A stretch of 64,000 nucleotides of DNA from Chitinophaga pinensis (lineage in GTDB: Bacteria > Bacteroidota > Bacteroidia > Chitinophagales > Chitinophagaceae), in assembly GCA_943333125.1 (NCBI GenBank), contig CALQSB010000013.1, positions 1-64,000 on the forward strand, written 5' to 3'. Shown in pieces: positions 42,567-51,318 of this stretch (positions are counted from its first letter, which is position 1; each line of letters starts with the position of its first letter). The notes beneath the pieces were generated by a model. The model saw only the letters and a list, made by a program, of their open reading frames with translations. It had not been told where the DNA came from and ran no database searches. A program made the translations under genes and the position numbers.

Positions 42567-42597
42567 AAAAAACCTTCGACAATATCGAAGGTTTTTT
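42567..42597. terminator. Bidirectional intrinsic terminator
   Basis: AAAAAACCTTCGA and TCGAAGGTTTTTT form a 13-bp stem with a 5-base loop between the convergent PafA-like gene and tRNA-Gln. The T-run on each strand suits both transcripts. Confidence 0.85.
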
Positions 42598-42601
42598 CTT
42601 G

Positions 42602-42672
42602 TTGGGTTACTAGGATTCGAACCTAGACAGACAGAATCAAAATCTGTAGTGCTACCTTTACACAATAACCCA
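42602..42672 (-). tRNA. tRNA-Gln (anticodon TTG)
   Basis: On the minus strand the 71-nt gene has acceptor arms TGGGTTA/TAACCCA with discriminator A, a D-arm region TGTAAAGGTAGCAC, an anticodon stem-loop ACAGATTTTGATTCTGT with anticodon TTG, and the T-arm CTAGGTTCGAATCCTAG. CCA is not encoded. It reads CAA/CAG codons. A terminator follows at 42567-42597. Confidence 0.96.
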
Positions 42673-42806
42673 ATCATTTTCCAAAATGATTAATTTTGGA
42701 TTGCAAAAATAAGGGTTTAAAAAGATGTTCCAAAAGATTTTTAGTTTTTTAATAAGATGAACACAGAACAAGGCCGCATTCATCTTCGAATAAAAGCGAA
42801 AAAAGA

Positions 42807-45431
42807 CTATTCTTCGGTGTCTTCTTTTTCTTTCATGTCCTTAATCAGATCCAGTGCTTCAGAAACTACATCGCACATAATAGTGATCAGAGAACCAGGT
42901 TTGGCTGTATTATATGCATACATAATAGCCTCTTTTTCATTATATATGATGGTAATGGGTATGTCTTTTTGCTTGGTTTCGTTGATGCCTTCAACCAGCA
43001 GGTTCACCATTTCTTCTGCAGATCTGCCCCGCAAGTGCTTATCTTGTCTGATGATAATTTCATCAAAATTTCTTCCAGAAATTCTTCCCAATTCCCTGAT
43101 GTCGTCGTCTCGTCTGTCGCCGGTTCCACTGATAATTCCTACTTTAGGGTGGCCTTCCAGTTTGCTGATAAAATCGCATAATAGTTCCAGCCCGGCAGGA
43201 TTATGGGCGAAATCAACCAGGAAATTGAAATTTTTGAATTGAAACATATTAAGTCTCCCTGGAGTTTGTGCAACAGAAGGGATGAATGTTTGTAATGCAA
43301 GTTTGATGTCATCAATGGTGATATTTCTCCATAAATAAGCACCAAGCACAGCTGGTAAGCAGTTCATAACATTATGCAACGCTTTTCCTCCATAGGTGAT
43401 GGGCACTTCGGCAACTTTAATGACACGGATTTTCCAGGTTCCTTTCATAATGCTGATATAGCCATTTTCGTAAATAGCAGCATATCCGCCTTTCTTACAA
43501 TGAGTAATTACCCGGGGATTTTTTTCATCCATACTGAAAAGTGCAATATTGCAATCCAGTCCGTTTTTCATATTATATACCAAATCATCATCAGCGTTGA
43601 GAATGGCAAAACCTTTAGGTAAAACCGTTTCAGGAACAACTGCTTTTACTTTAGCCATTTGTTCCATTGAATCAATACCGCCTAGTCCAATGTGATCGGC
43701 ACTTATATTGGTGACAATGGCTACATCACAATGCTGAAATGCAAGTCCACTTTTTAAAATACCGCCTCTTGCACATTCAAGAACTGCAAAATCAACAGTA
43801 GGGTCTTTTAGTACAAACTGAGACGAAACAGGTCCGGTGCAATCACCTTTCATCATCATTTGATTTTGAATATAAACGCCATCGCTAGTGGTGTATCCCA
43901 CTTTATAACCTGCAGTTTTTGCAATATGAGCAGTAATTCTTGTTGTGGTTGTTTTTCCATTTGTTCCTGTAACTGCAATTATAGGGATGGTTCCCACGCT
44001 TCCTTTAGGAAAAAGCATATCAACTACAGGTTCAGCTACATTTCGGGGTAATCCTACAGAAGGTTCGATATGCATTCTAAATCCGGGTGCAGCATTTACT
44101 TCTAAAATACAACCTCCATTTTCATTTACCGGACTGCGCAGATCTGTGGCCATGATATCAATTCCGCAAATGTCGAGACCGATAATTTTAGCAATACGTT
44201 CGCACATAATGATATTAGCCGGATGTACTTCGTCAGTGACATCAGTACTTGTTCCGCCTGTAGAAAGATTGGCTGTAGGTTTTAACAACACCAATTCTTT
44301 TTTTGCAGGAATGGTTTCTAAAGTATATCCCTTTTCATCCAGCATTTTCTGTGTGAACTGATCAATGGTAATTTGAGTCAACACTTTCTCATGGCCATAA
44401 CCCCGGCGCGGATCTTTGTTTACTTCATCAAGAAGATATTGAATATTGTTTTTTCCATCGCCTATAACCGACGCGGGTGTACGAAGCGCGGCACAAATAA
44501 ATTTATAATTAATTACCAGTATTCTGAAATCAAAACCGGTAATGTATTTTTCTACTATTACTGATCTACTGAATAATTTGGCAGCAGCAAAAGCAACTTT
44601 AGCTTGTTCCCAGTCAGTTACATTGGTGGTATTTCCTTTTCCATGATTACCATCGATTGGTTTTATTACTACCGGATAACCAATTCGGTTAACTGTTTCC
44701 AAAAGTCCTTCTTCTGTTCTTACTACGTCGCCCTTTGGAACAGGTATTTCAGCAGCACCCAGAAGAAGTTTTGTTTCTTCTTTATTACAGGCGATATCAA
44801 CCGCAATGTTACTAGTGGTGCTGGCAATGGTAGCTCTTATTCTTTTTTGATGAACACCATATCCAAGTTGTACCAAAGATTGTTTATTCAAACGGATGTA
44901 CGGAATACCTCTTTTTGCAGCTTCATCTACAATGCAACCGGTACTTGGGCCCAACCGGGTATCTTCTCTTATTTCTCTCAATTTCATGATATCAGCTGAT
45001 AAATCATATGCTGTGCCATCAATAAGTGCCTGAGCCAGCTTAACAGACGCTTTTGCGGCATATACACCTGCATCTTCTTCAATATAACTGAAGCATACAA
45101 AGTACAGTCCTTCGGATCCGGCTCCTCTTGTTCTGCCAAAGCCGGTTTCCATGTTTGCGAGGGTCTGCATTTCCAATGCGATATGTTCAATCACATGCCC
45201 CATCCAGGTACCTTCTTTTACCCGTTCAAAAAAACCTCCTCTTGTTCCAACGCTGCACCGGTGTTCAATCATAGATGGAAACATTTGTTCCAGCCGCTCA
45301 TAAAAACCATCAATTTTATTGGTGGGAAGCTGTTCCAGTTCTTCTAAATCAAGTTTCATCTGTATCAGCTTAACCCTGCGAACGCTCCAGTAATTTGGGC
45401 CCCTCAATACTTTTATTTCTACTATTTTCAT
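42807..45431 (-). CDS. cphA: Cyanophycin synthetase
   Basis: 874 residues in the three-part CphA1 plan: an N-terminal domain (about 1-160, starting MKIVEIKVLRGPNYWSVRR), an ATP-grasp ligase (about 200-470, PVVIKPIDGNHGKG and CILEVNAAPGFRMHIEP), and a Mur-ligase-like module with P-loop TGTNGKTTTTRIT near 488-500. It polymerises aspartate with arginine side chains into the nitrogen reserve cyanophycin. Typical length. Divergent cphB begins 198 bases away, giving a dedicated synthesis/breakdown pair. Confidence 0.95.
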   Translation of the reverse strand: MKIVEIKVLRGPNYWSVRRVKLIQMKLDLEELEQLPTNKIDGFYERLEQMFPSMIEHRCSVGTRGGFFERVKEGTWMGHVIEHIALEMQTLANMETGFGRTRGAGSEGLYFVCFSYIEEDAGVYAAKASVKLAQALIDGTAYDLSADIMKLREIREDTRLGPSTGCIVDEAAKRGIPYIRLNKQSLVQLGYGVHQKRIRATIASTTSNIAVDIACNKEETKLLLGAAEIPVPKGDVVRTEEGLLETVNRIGYPVVIKPIDGNHGKGNTTNVTDWEQAKVAFAAAKLFSRSVIVEKYITGFDFRILVINYKFICAALRTPASVIGDGKNNIQYLLDEVNKDPRRGYGHEKVLTQITIDQFTQKMLDEKGYTLETIPAKKELVLLKPTANLSTGGTSTDVTDEVHPANIIMCERIAKIIGLDICGIDIMATDLRSPVNENGGCILEVNAAPGFRMHIEPSVGLPRNVAEPVVDMLFPKGSVGTIPIIAVTGTNGKTTTTRITAHIAKTAGYKVGYTTSDGVYIQNQMMMKGDCTGPVSSQFVLKDPTVDFAVLECARGGILKSGLAFQHCDVAIVTNISADHIGLGGIDSMEQMAKVKAVVPETVLPKGFAILNADDDLVYNMKNGLDCNIALFSMDEKNPRVITHCKKGGYAAIYENGYISIMKGTWKIRVIKVAEVPITYGGKALHNVMNCLPAVLGAYLWRNITIDDIKLALQTFIPSVAQTPGRLNMFQFKNFNFLVDFAHNPAGLELLCDFISKLEGHPKVGIISGTGDRRDDDIRELGRISGRNFDEIIIRQDKHLRGRSAEEMVNLLVEGINETKQKDIPITIIYNEKEAIMYAYNTAKPGSLITIMCDVVSEALDLIKDMKEKEDTEE

Positions 45432-45489
45432 AAATGCGATATTTCTTGTTTGGGAATTTAATGTAATAAGCAGGGTATGTAAATGCAGG

Positions 45490-45497
45490 CAAAGATA
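45490..45497 (-). promoter_or_regulatory. Putative -7 box TATCTTTG for cphA
   Basis: On the minus strand, 58 bases before the ATG at 45431; a perfect TAnnTTTG match without a clear -33 TTG. It lies in the divergent cphA-cphB gap. Confidence 0.5.
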
Positions 45498-45599
45498 CTT
45501 ATTCTAGGATGTTGATTTTTTTTTAGCGGAAATAATTAAAAATACATTTGATTAACATTGCTGTATAAGTTTTGGAGCAGGTTAAAAACTTAATTGCCT

Positions 45600-45607
45600 T
45601 ACTTTTG
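45600..45607 (+). promoter_or_regulatory. Putative -7 box TACTTTTG for cphB
   Basis: A perfect TAnnTTTG match 22 bases before the ATG at 45630. A TTG at 45572-45574 is 25 bases away, slightly too far for the usual -33 spacing. Confidence 0.45.
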
Positions 45608-45629
45608 CCATCATCATAAATCTGATTAG

Positions 45630-46526
45630 ATGCAAATTCCTAAAGGAAAACTATTGGCAATCGGCGGAGCAGAAGATAAAGGCACCAATCTCGAAACAGG
45701 AGAAATTCATCGCAACAATCTTAATTTTTTCGAGTTGGGAATATTAAGACGTTTTGTACTTGAAGTTGGAGGGCCGTTGAAAAGGATTGAAGTTATTACA
45801 ACAGCAAGTATGATACCTATTGAAGTAGGCGACAATTATTTTGATGCTTTTGGAAAAATTGGCTGCAGTAATATTGGCCTCATGCATATCCGAAATCGTA
45901 TGGATGCTTTAAATGAAGATTACCTGGACAGAATAAAAAAATGCGATGGAGTAATGTTCAGTGGCGGAAATCAAATGAGGCTGACCAGCACTTTTGGAGG
46001 CACGCCTTTATTGGCAATGTTGCTGCAAAGATATCATCTCGAAGAAGGATTTATTGTTGCAGGTACATCAGCCGGTGCTATGGCTATGAGCAACACAATG
46101 ATTTATGAAGGTAATGCAGCAAAAGCACATTTAAAAGGCGAAGTAAAAATTACTACAGGACTTGGATTTATGGACGATGTTATTTTTGATTCTCATTTTG
46201 AGAAACGCGGACGATTCAGTCGTCTGGCACAGGCTATAGCTACTAATCCATCCTGCATTGGAATTGGTTTGGGTGAGGATACCGGAATGCTCATTTCCGA
46301 AGGAAACAAAATGGAAGCCATAGGTAGTGGTTTGGTGATGATTGTTGATGGACACGATATCCAGCACAGTAACATTGCAGATATTCCCGATGGCAATCCA
46401 ATCAGTATCGAAAATTTAAAAGTACACTTCTGTGAAAATGGAAATGGTTATATAGTAAGCCAGCGTTTATTCCTTCCCGAAACCAATGAAGGGTCTGTGA
46501 TAAAAAAACACGTTCATGTTGATTAA
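45630..46526 (+). CDS. cphB: Cyanophycinase
   Basis: 298 residues, peptidase family S51. It cuts cyanophycin into beta-Asp-Arg dipeptides. The nucleophile is Ser147 in VAGTSAGAMAMS; the substrate-binding FSGGNQMRL follows the family at 110-118; GLGFMDDVIFDSHFEKRGRFSRL holds the conserved His-Arg segment. No signal peptide is present, so it is the intracellular type. Its partner isoaspartyl dipeptidase is not in the window. Confidence 0.95.
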   Translation: MQIPKGKLLAIGGAEDKGTNLETGEIHRNNLNFFELGILRRFVLEVGGPLKRIEVITTASMIPIEVGDNYFDAFGKIGCSNIGLMHIRNRMDALNEDYLDRIKKCDGVMFSGGNQMRLTSTFGGTPLLAMLLQRYHLEEGFIVAGTSAGAMAMSNTMIYEGNAAKAHLKGEVKITTGLGFMDDVIFDSHFEKRGRFSRLAQAIATNPSCIGIGLGEDTGMLISEGNKMEAIGSGLVMIVDGHDIQHSNIADIPDGNPISIENLKVHFCENGNGYIVSQRLFLPETNEGSVIKKHVHVD

Positions 46527-46560
46527 GGACCGGCAAACAGCTTACTTTTTCATTCAGCAT

Positions 46561-47043
46561 TTATAGCGTATCCGCACTATATCCATAAATAGCCGGGTTT
46601 TTACCACCCATAGGTCTAACATAAGAAGACAACTGTCCTCTGTGGTGAATGATATCAAAGAAAAAGAACCACATCATATTAATGCGCGGCATTGTTGCAA
46701 AAGGCTTTCCTTCTATAGTGAGCTCAACGGGTTCGTTATCCCATGCCTCATCAGTAAGGCTATCTAAAGATGTCGCAAATGCCTTCCATAATTGAGCCAG
46801 TTTTTCGCTGGCATCTGCAGTTCCCAGAAAATCATAAGTCAGTGTTTCATCGCAATTGCTATTTTCTGCAATCACTTTCATATCTACCAGGTGAGCCAGA
46901 ATATGTTCCATCAATTGTTTTGCAGATCTGTTTACTGTATGTGGAGTGTAATCCAATTTGTCGTTAGCTAAGCATTGAAATAATTGTAAAGTGCCATTCA
47001 GCTCATTGCTGAAGCAGGCTTTGAAAAAATTGAGATTGGACAT
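46561..47043 (-). CDS. DinB family protein
   Basis: 160 residues with the DinB/YfiT four-helix-bundle pattern and the metal-ligand histidines expected of it: His47 in SAKQLMEHILAHLVD and two further His in MMWFFFFDIIHHRGQLSSYV. The family includes thiol-dependent transferases; the function of this member is unknown. It is convergent with cphB and divergent from the TonB receptor gene. Confidence 0.85.
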   Translation of the reverse strand: MSNLNFFKACFSNELNGTLQLFQCLANDKLDYTPHTVNRSAKQLMEHILAHLVDMKVIAENSNCDETLTYDFLGTADASEKLAQLWKAFATSLDSLTDEAWDNEPVELTIEGKPFATMPRINMMWFFFFDIIHHRGQLSSYVRPMGGKNPAIYGYSADTL

Positions 47044-47180
47044 GAGATGGCTGATTTATAATTATTGGTAAAAAAATATTTCAAACAATTTAAGAAAAAT
47101 GATTTGTAATTCAATCTTTTGTTAAAAGTTATTACAAAGTGCTGATTTCTCATCATTTAATAACCTTTAAATTTAATGGT

Positions 47181-47225
47181 ATGAAAAAAATAGAATTCTC
47201 TTTTGTAGTTTTGGCCTTCGTATGA
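47181..47225 (+). CDS. Possible 14-residue leader ORF before the TonB receptor
   Basis: ATG AAA AAA ATA opens a frame encoding MKKIEFSFVVLAFV whose TGA overlaps the receptor ATG as ATGA (47222-47225). The peptide resembles the first residues of the receptor's own signal peptide. It could be a translational-coupling leader or a decayed start duplication. A TAGTTTTG box at 47206-47213 inside it may instead be the promoter, in which case the leader is not made. Low confidence. Confidence 0.3.
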   Translation: MKKIEFSFVVLAFV

Positions 47226-49375
47226 AAAAAATAATATTATCAGTCTTATTTTGCATTTCAGTTGATTCGATATTTGCACAAGACATTAAAATAAAGGTAA
47301 CTAGTACTTCAACAGGATTGTCAATTAACGGAGCCTCCATTTCAAAAAATAAAAAATCATTCGCAGCTACGGATAGCTTAGGATTTGCTATGATTTTAAT
47401 TTCAGGAAAAACAGAATTGGAAATATCTGCTGTAGGATTTAATACTGCTTCATTGAAAGTTAATACTGCTATAGATTTTTATTCGGTTAAACTTGTGCCA
47501 TCTGAAACTGTAATGGAAGATATTGTTATTGTCGCTTCCACTCGTACCAATCAAAGCATAGAAAATGCGCCAATCAAAATTGAAATTTTGGATGCTGAAG
47601 AAATGGAAGAAGAAAGTACAGTAAAACCGGCTACTGTTATGGGTATAATTGGAGATCTAAGTGGAGTGCAAATACAACAAGTAAGCGCCGTTTCAGGAAA
47701 TTCAAATGTTCGTATACAGGGGTTAGATGGAAGGTATACGCAAATATTACGAGATGGTCTTCCATTGTATGAAGGATATAGTGGAGGATTTGGATTGATG
47801 AGCATCCCACCATTGGATTTGAAGCAAGTAGAATTAATTAAAGGTTCGGCTTCTACGTTATATGGTGCAGGTGCGATTGGCGGTTTGGTTAATCTGATTT
47901 CAAAAAAACCAACAACAAAACAGGAGGGTATATTTACTATCAATCAAACCACTTTGAAGGAATCGAACCTCAATGGATTTCTTTCTAAACGGTATAAAAA
48001 ATTTGGATACACTTTTTATGTTGGTGCTACTCATCAATCTGCTGTTGATGTGAATGGTGACGGCTTTTCAGATGTAGCTCGCACAGAATCATTTGTTGTA
48101 CATCCCCGTTTGTTTTTTTACCCTGACTCCAAAACAATAATTACTGCAGGGTTTACCTCCACCAATGAATCACGTTTGGGTGGAGATATGTCTGTCATTG
48201 AAAACAAACCTGATTCTATTCATCAGTTTTTTGAAAAAAATAAAATTCTTAGAAAGAGTGCTGAACTGATCGCAGAAAGAAACCTGTCGGGAAAAGATAA
48301 GTTTATAATAAAAGCATCATTAAGTGATTTCAAAAGAGATATCACCACTCATGAATATAACTTTAATGCCGGGCAATTGGATTATTTTTCAGAAGCTTCA
48401 GTATTAATCAATCATAAAAATCACAGCTGGGTTGGAGGTGCGAATTTTTCGGGCAATCAGTTTAAAAAAATATCTGGCGACAGTGCTTACATTAATAATG
48501 TGACCAACAATACAGTTGGGGCTTTTCTCCAATACTCGTATAAAATTAAAACCAATACCACTGTTGAAATGGGTTTGCGTAATGATTATCACATGACCTA
48601 TGGAAATTTTGTATTGCCCAGAGTTTCGTTCTTTCATCAGTTGAATAAAAAATGGGGTACCAGAGCGGGATTTGGAGCAGGTTACAAAATACCTGATGCA
48701 TTAGCACCTCAGATTAATGATTTTGCCATCATCAACATCTTGCCAATTGGAACTGCAGTTAAGCCTGAACGTTCCTATGGTTACAATGCTGAAGTGAACT
48801 ACAAAGCCAAATGGGGTGAAGAAAATTCTATCTTCATCAATCATGCATTTTTTCTCACACAGTTGAATACGCCAGTTATTGCCACAGAACAATCTAATGG
48901 TGCCGTTTCATTTGCCAATGCCTCCAAAGCAATTGTTACCAAGGGGTTTGATACTTACATAAAATTGAAGCTGGAAGATTGGGAATTGTATGCAGGCTAT
49001 ACTTTTACCATTGCCGAAAGAAAATATTTAGCCATCAATCAGTTTGTGCCGCTTACCCCAAAGTTCAGGATGTCGTACATGCTTACCAGGGAGTGGGAGG
49101 GTAAAGCAAGATTTTGTGTAGAGAGTTCGTTTAACGGTTATCAGTACAGACAAGATTATACTAAGACACCATCATATTTATTTATGGCAGCTATGATTGA
49201 TTATACCATTGCAAAACAATGTCGCTTGGTGTTGAATTGCGAAAATATTTTGGATTATCGCCAAAGTAAAAAAGAAGCGTTGTATACCGGTTCAATCTCC
49301 AATCCGCAATTCAATGCGTTATGGGCGCCAATTGATGGCAGGGTGGTTAATTTGTGTTTGAGGTTGAGTTTGTGA
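47222..49375 (+). CDS. TonB-dependent outer-membrane receptor
   Basis: 717 residues: signal peptide (MKKIILSVLFCISVDSIFAQ), a short carboxypeptidase-regulatory-like domain (about 22-95), plug domain (about 100-220, with NVRIQGLDGRYTQILRDGLP and GSASTLYGAGAIGGLVNLIS), and a 22-strand barrel ending in VVNLCLRLSL with no SusD partner. The compact size and FecA/BtuB-like plug suggest a siderophore, cobalamin or metal-chelate receptor rather than a glycan SusC. The substrate is not known. It is a single gene. Confidence 0.9.
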   Translation: MKKIILSVLFCISVDSIFAQDIKIKVTSTSTGLSINGASISKNKKSFAATDSLGFAMILISGKTELEISAVGFNTASLKVNTAIDFYSVKLVPSETVMEDIVIVASTRTNQSIENAPIKIEILDAEEMEEESTVKPATVMGIIGDLSGVQIQQVSAVSGNSNVRIQGLDGRYTQILRDGLPLYEGYSGGFGLMSIPPLDLKQVELIKGSASTLYGAGAIGGLVNLISKKPTTKQEGIFTINQTTLKESNLNGFLSKRYKKFGYTFYVGATHQSAVDVNGDGFSDVARTESFVVHPRLFFYPDSKTIITAGFTSTNESRLGGDMSVIENKPDSIHQFFEKNKILRKSAELIAERNLSGKDKFIIKASLSDFKRDITTHEYNFNAGQLDYFSEASVLINHKNHSWVGGANFSGNQFKKISGDSAYINNVTNNTVGAFLQYSYKIKTNTTVEMGLRNDYHMTYGNFVLPRVSFFHQLNKKWGTRAGFGAGYKIPDALAPQINDFAIINILPIGTAVKPERSYGYNAEVNYKAKWGEENSIFINHAFFLTQLNTPVIATEQSNGAVSFANASKAIVTKGFDTYIKLKLEDWELYAGYTFTIAERKYLAINQFVPLTPKFRMSYMLTREWEGKARFCVESSFNGYQYRQDYTKTPSYLFMAAMIDYTIAKQCRLVLNCENILDYRQSKKEALYTGSISNPQFNALWAPIDGRVVNLCLRLSL

Positions 49376-49379
49376 AACC

Positions 49380-49862
49380 AGCCCCCTCAATCCCCCGAAG
49401 GGGGAAGTTTTCCATTTCGGAAATAAAAAAAACTTCATATTTCTTTGTCACTTTATGTTTGCGACTTTATTCCCTTGCGCATTTTGCGTGAAACCAATTC
49501 GTGAATTCGTGGTTATTCCTCACCAAACGTTCCTATGAAACGACGATTACATAAAACAAAAAACATTTCGGGCTAAAGACGAGATGTTTCGATGGAACAT
49601 AGAAACGCCGAAAATCACAAGTGAAATAATTCGCAAATTCAACCTCACCCCCAACCCCTCTCCCGCGTGAGAGGGGAGCAATAAAAATTATGTACTGAAA
49701 ATTATAATCAGCCTTAGTGCTTCTTCGTGCCTTCGTGTCTTTGTGGCAAAAATTCATTGCGCCTTTGCACGCTTGCGAACTTTGTGTGAAACCAATTCGT
49801 GAATTCGTGGTGAACCCAAACAAGACATAATCAACTTCCCCCTTCGGGGGATTGAGGGGGCT
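49380..49862. mobile_element. MITE-like element or repeat cassette with 28-bp inverted ends
   Basis: The gap between the TonB gene and tyrS is bounded by exact inverted 28-bp copies (49380-49407 and 49835-49862, AGCCCCCTCAATCCCCCGAA at the left end). Inside are a direct 26-bp repeat (49488-49513 and 49786-49811, GTGAAACCAATTCGTGAATT), a CCCCTCTC/GAGAGGGG hairpin (49655-49676), and CTTCGTGTCTTTGTGGC-type low-complexity sequence. No transposase or convincing gene is present; the open frames here have no coding character. No target duplication is evident. Confidence 0.6.
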
Positions 49863-51140
49863 TTATATCGAAACCAAATAATAATTCTTCTTCCCTACCT
49901 GCACCAATATAAACTTATCGTGCAGCAAATGTTTATTTTCCACCATCATTTGTAGATCTGTAATCTTTTCCCTGTTGATACTCACACCGCCATTTTGTAA
50001 CATCTTTCGGGCAGCACCCTTGCTTTCAAAAATGGCATTATCAGTTAAGAAGCTCAAGATGTCAATACCTGTATTGATTTTATCAGCAGCATAATTTGTT
50101 CTTACAATGCCTTCGATCGATTCCAAATCCTCAACACTTAAAGTGTCAACAGATGCTTTGGTATTCGAAAATAATTTCTGTGTGGTTTCAATAGCTTTAT
50201 CTAACTCAGATTGTCCATGAACAAAAACAGTTAGTTCTTCGGCAAGTTTTTTCTGTAAAATTCTTTCTGCAGGATTACTTTCGTGAGCTGCTGTCAAACT
50301 ATTGATTTCGTCTTGCGGTAAAAAAGTAAATATCTTGATCCATGTTGCCGCATCAGTATCAGAAGCGTTTAACCAGAACTGATAGAATTGGAAAGGTGTC
50401 GTTTTATTGGCATCCAGCCAGATATTTCCTTTTTCTGTTTTGCCAAATTTACCTCCGTCGGCTTTCTTGATCAACGGGCAAGTAAAAGCAAAAGCTTCTC
50501 CACCTGTTTTTCTTCTGATGAGTTCCGTACCAGTTACAATATTTCCCCACTGATCGCTGCCACCCATTTGTAATTTGCAGTTCTTATTTTTAAAAAGCCA
50601 GTAAAAATCATAACCCTGCACCAGCTGATAAGTGAATTCGGTAAATGACATTCCACTTTCTCCCTCCAGTCTTTTCTTCACGCTGTCTTTCGCCATCATA
50701 TAATTTACGGTGATGTGCTTTCCGGCATCTCTGATAAAATCCAGGAAACTTATATTTTTAAACCAATCATAATTATTGGTAAGCTCAGCCGCATTGGGTA
50801 AAGAATTATCGAAATTTAAAAACTGCTCTAATTGAGAACGAACGCCAATTACATTTTTATTTAACTCTTCTTCGCTGAGCATGTTTCTTTCTTCACTTTT
50901 TCCGCTGGGATCACCCACCATTCCAGTTGCGCCTCCAACTAAAGCAATCGGCTTATGCCCTGCTTTTTGTAAATGAACCAATAATAAAATTGGAACCAGA
51001 CTGCCAATATGAAGGCTGTCGGCTGTAGGATCAAAACCCACATAAGCAGAGGTCATTTCTTTATTAAGTTGTTCTTCTGTTCCGGGCATAATATCCTGTA
51101 TCATCCCTCTCCACTGCAATTCCTTGATGAGTTGGTTCAT
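49863..51140 (-). CDS. tyrS: Tyrosyl-tRNA synthetase
   Basis: 425 residues, class I synthetase of the bacterial TyrRS type. The HIGH motif is HIGS at 44-47 (PTADSLHIGSLVP), the tyrosine pocket includes QGYDFYWLFKNKNCKLQMGGSDQWGN in two halves, and the KMSKS equivalent is KFGKTEKGN near 230. A C-terminal S4-like RNA-binding domain follows (GGVSINREKITDLQM). Length typical. The upstream gap shows no T-box, as expected outside Firmicutes. Confidence 0.96.
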   Translation of the reverse strand: MNQLIKELQWRGMIQDIMPGTEEQLNKEMTSAYVGFDPTADSLHIGSLVPILLLVHLQKAGHKPIALVGGATGMVGDPSGKSEERNMLSEEELNKNVIGVRSQLEQFLNFDNSLPNAAELTNNYDWFKNISFLDFIRDAGKHITVNYMMAKDSVKKRLEGESGMSFTEFTYQLVQGYDFYWLFKNKNCKLQMGGSDQWGNIVTGTELIRRKTGGEAFAFTCPLIKKADGGKFGKTEKGNIWLDANKTTPFQFYQFWLNASDTDAATWIKIFTFLPQDEINSLTAAHESNPAERILQKKLAEELTVFVHGQSELDKAIETTQKLFSNTKASVDTLSVEDLESIEGIVRTNYAADKINTGIDILSFLTDNAIFESKGAARKMLQNGGVSINREKITDLQMMVENKHLLHDKFILVQVGKKNYYLVSI

Positions 51141-51265
51141 ATCTATTTTCTGTTTCTGATTTGTTTGTGCAAAAATGAGTAAAAATTGTCATAATGTATT
51201 TTATTATTCAGCAAAATAACCTTGAAACAGGTTGAAAAAACAGCGTAAATAGTGTTGTTTTTAAG

Positions 51266-51295
51266 TTGCAGAAAGCCATATATGTTGTAAATTTG
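51266..51295 (+). promoter_or_regulatory. Promoter TTG-N19-TAAATTTG of the PorV/PorQ-like gene
   Basis: TTG at 51266-51268 and TAAATTTG at 51288-51295 are exactly 19 bases apart, an ideal Bacteroidota promoter, 23 bases before the ATG at 51319. It probably drives both this gene and porU2. Confidence 0.75.
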
Positions 51296-51318
51296 AATTC
51301 ATCCAATGTGTTCCCATA

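Noticed and set aside
49533-49823. 96-residue frame on the minus strand inside the 49380-49862 segment
   Set aside because: It is composed of low-complexity repeat sequence and hairpins, with no recognisable domain.
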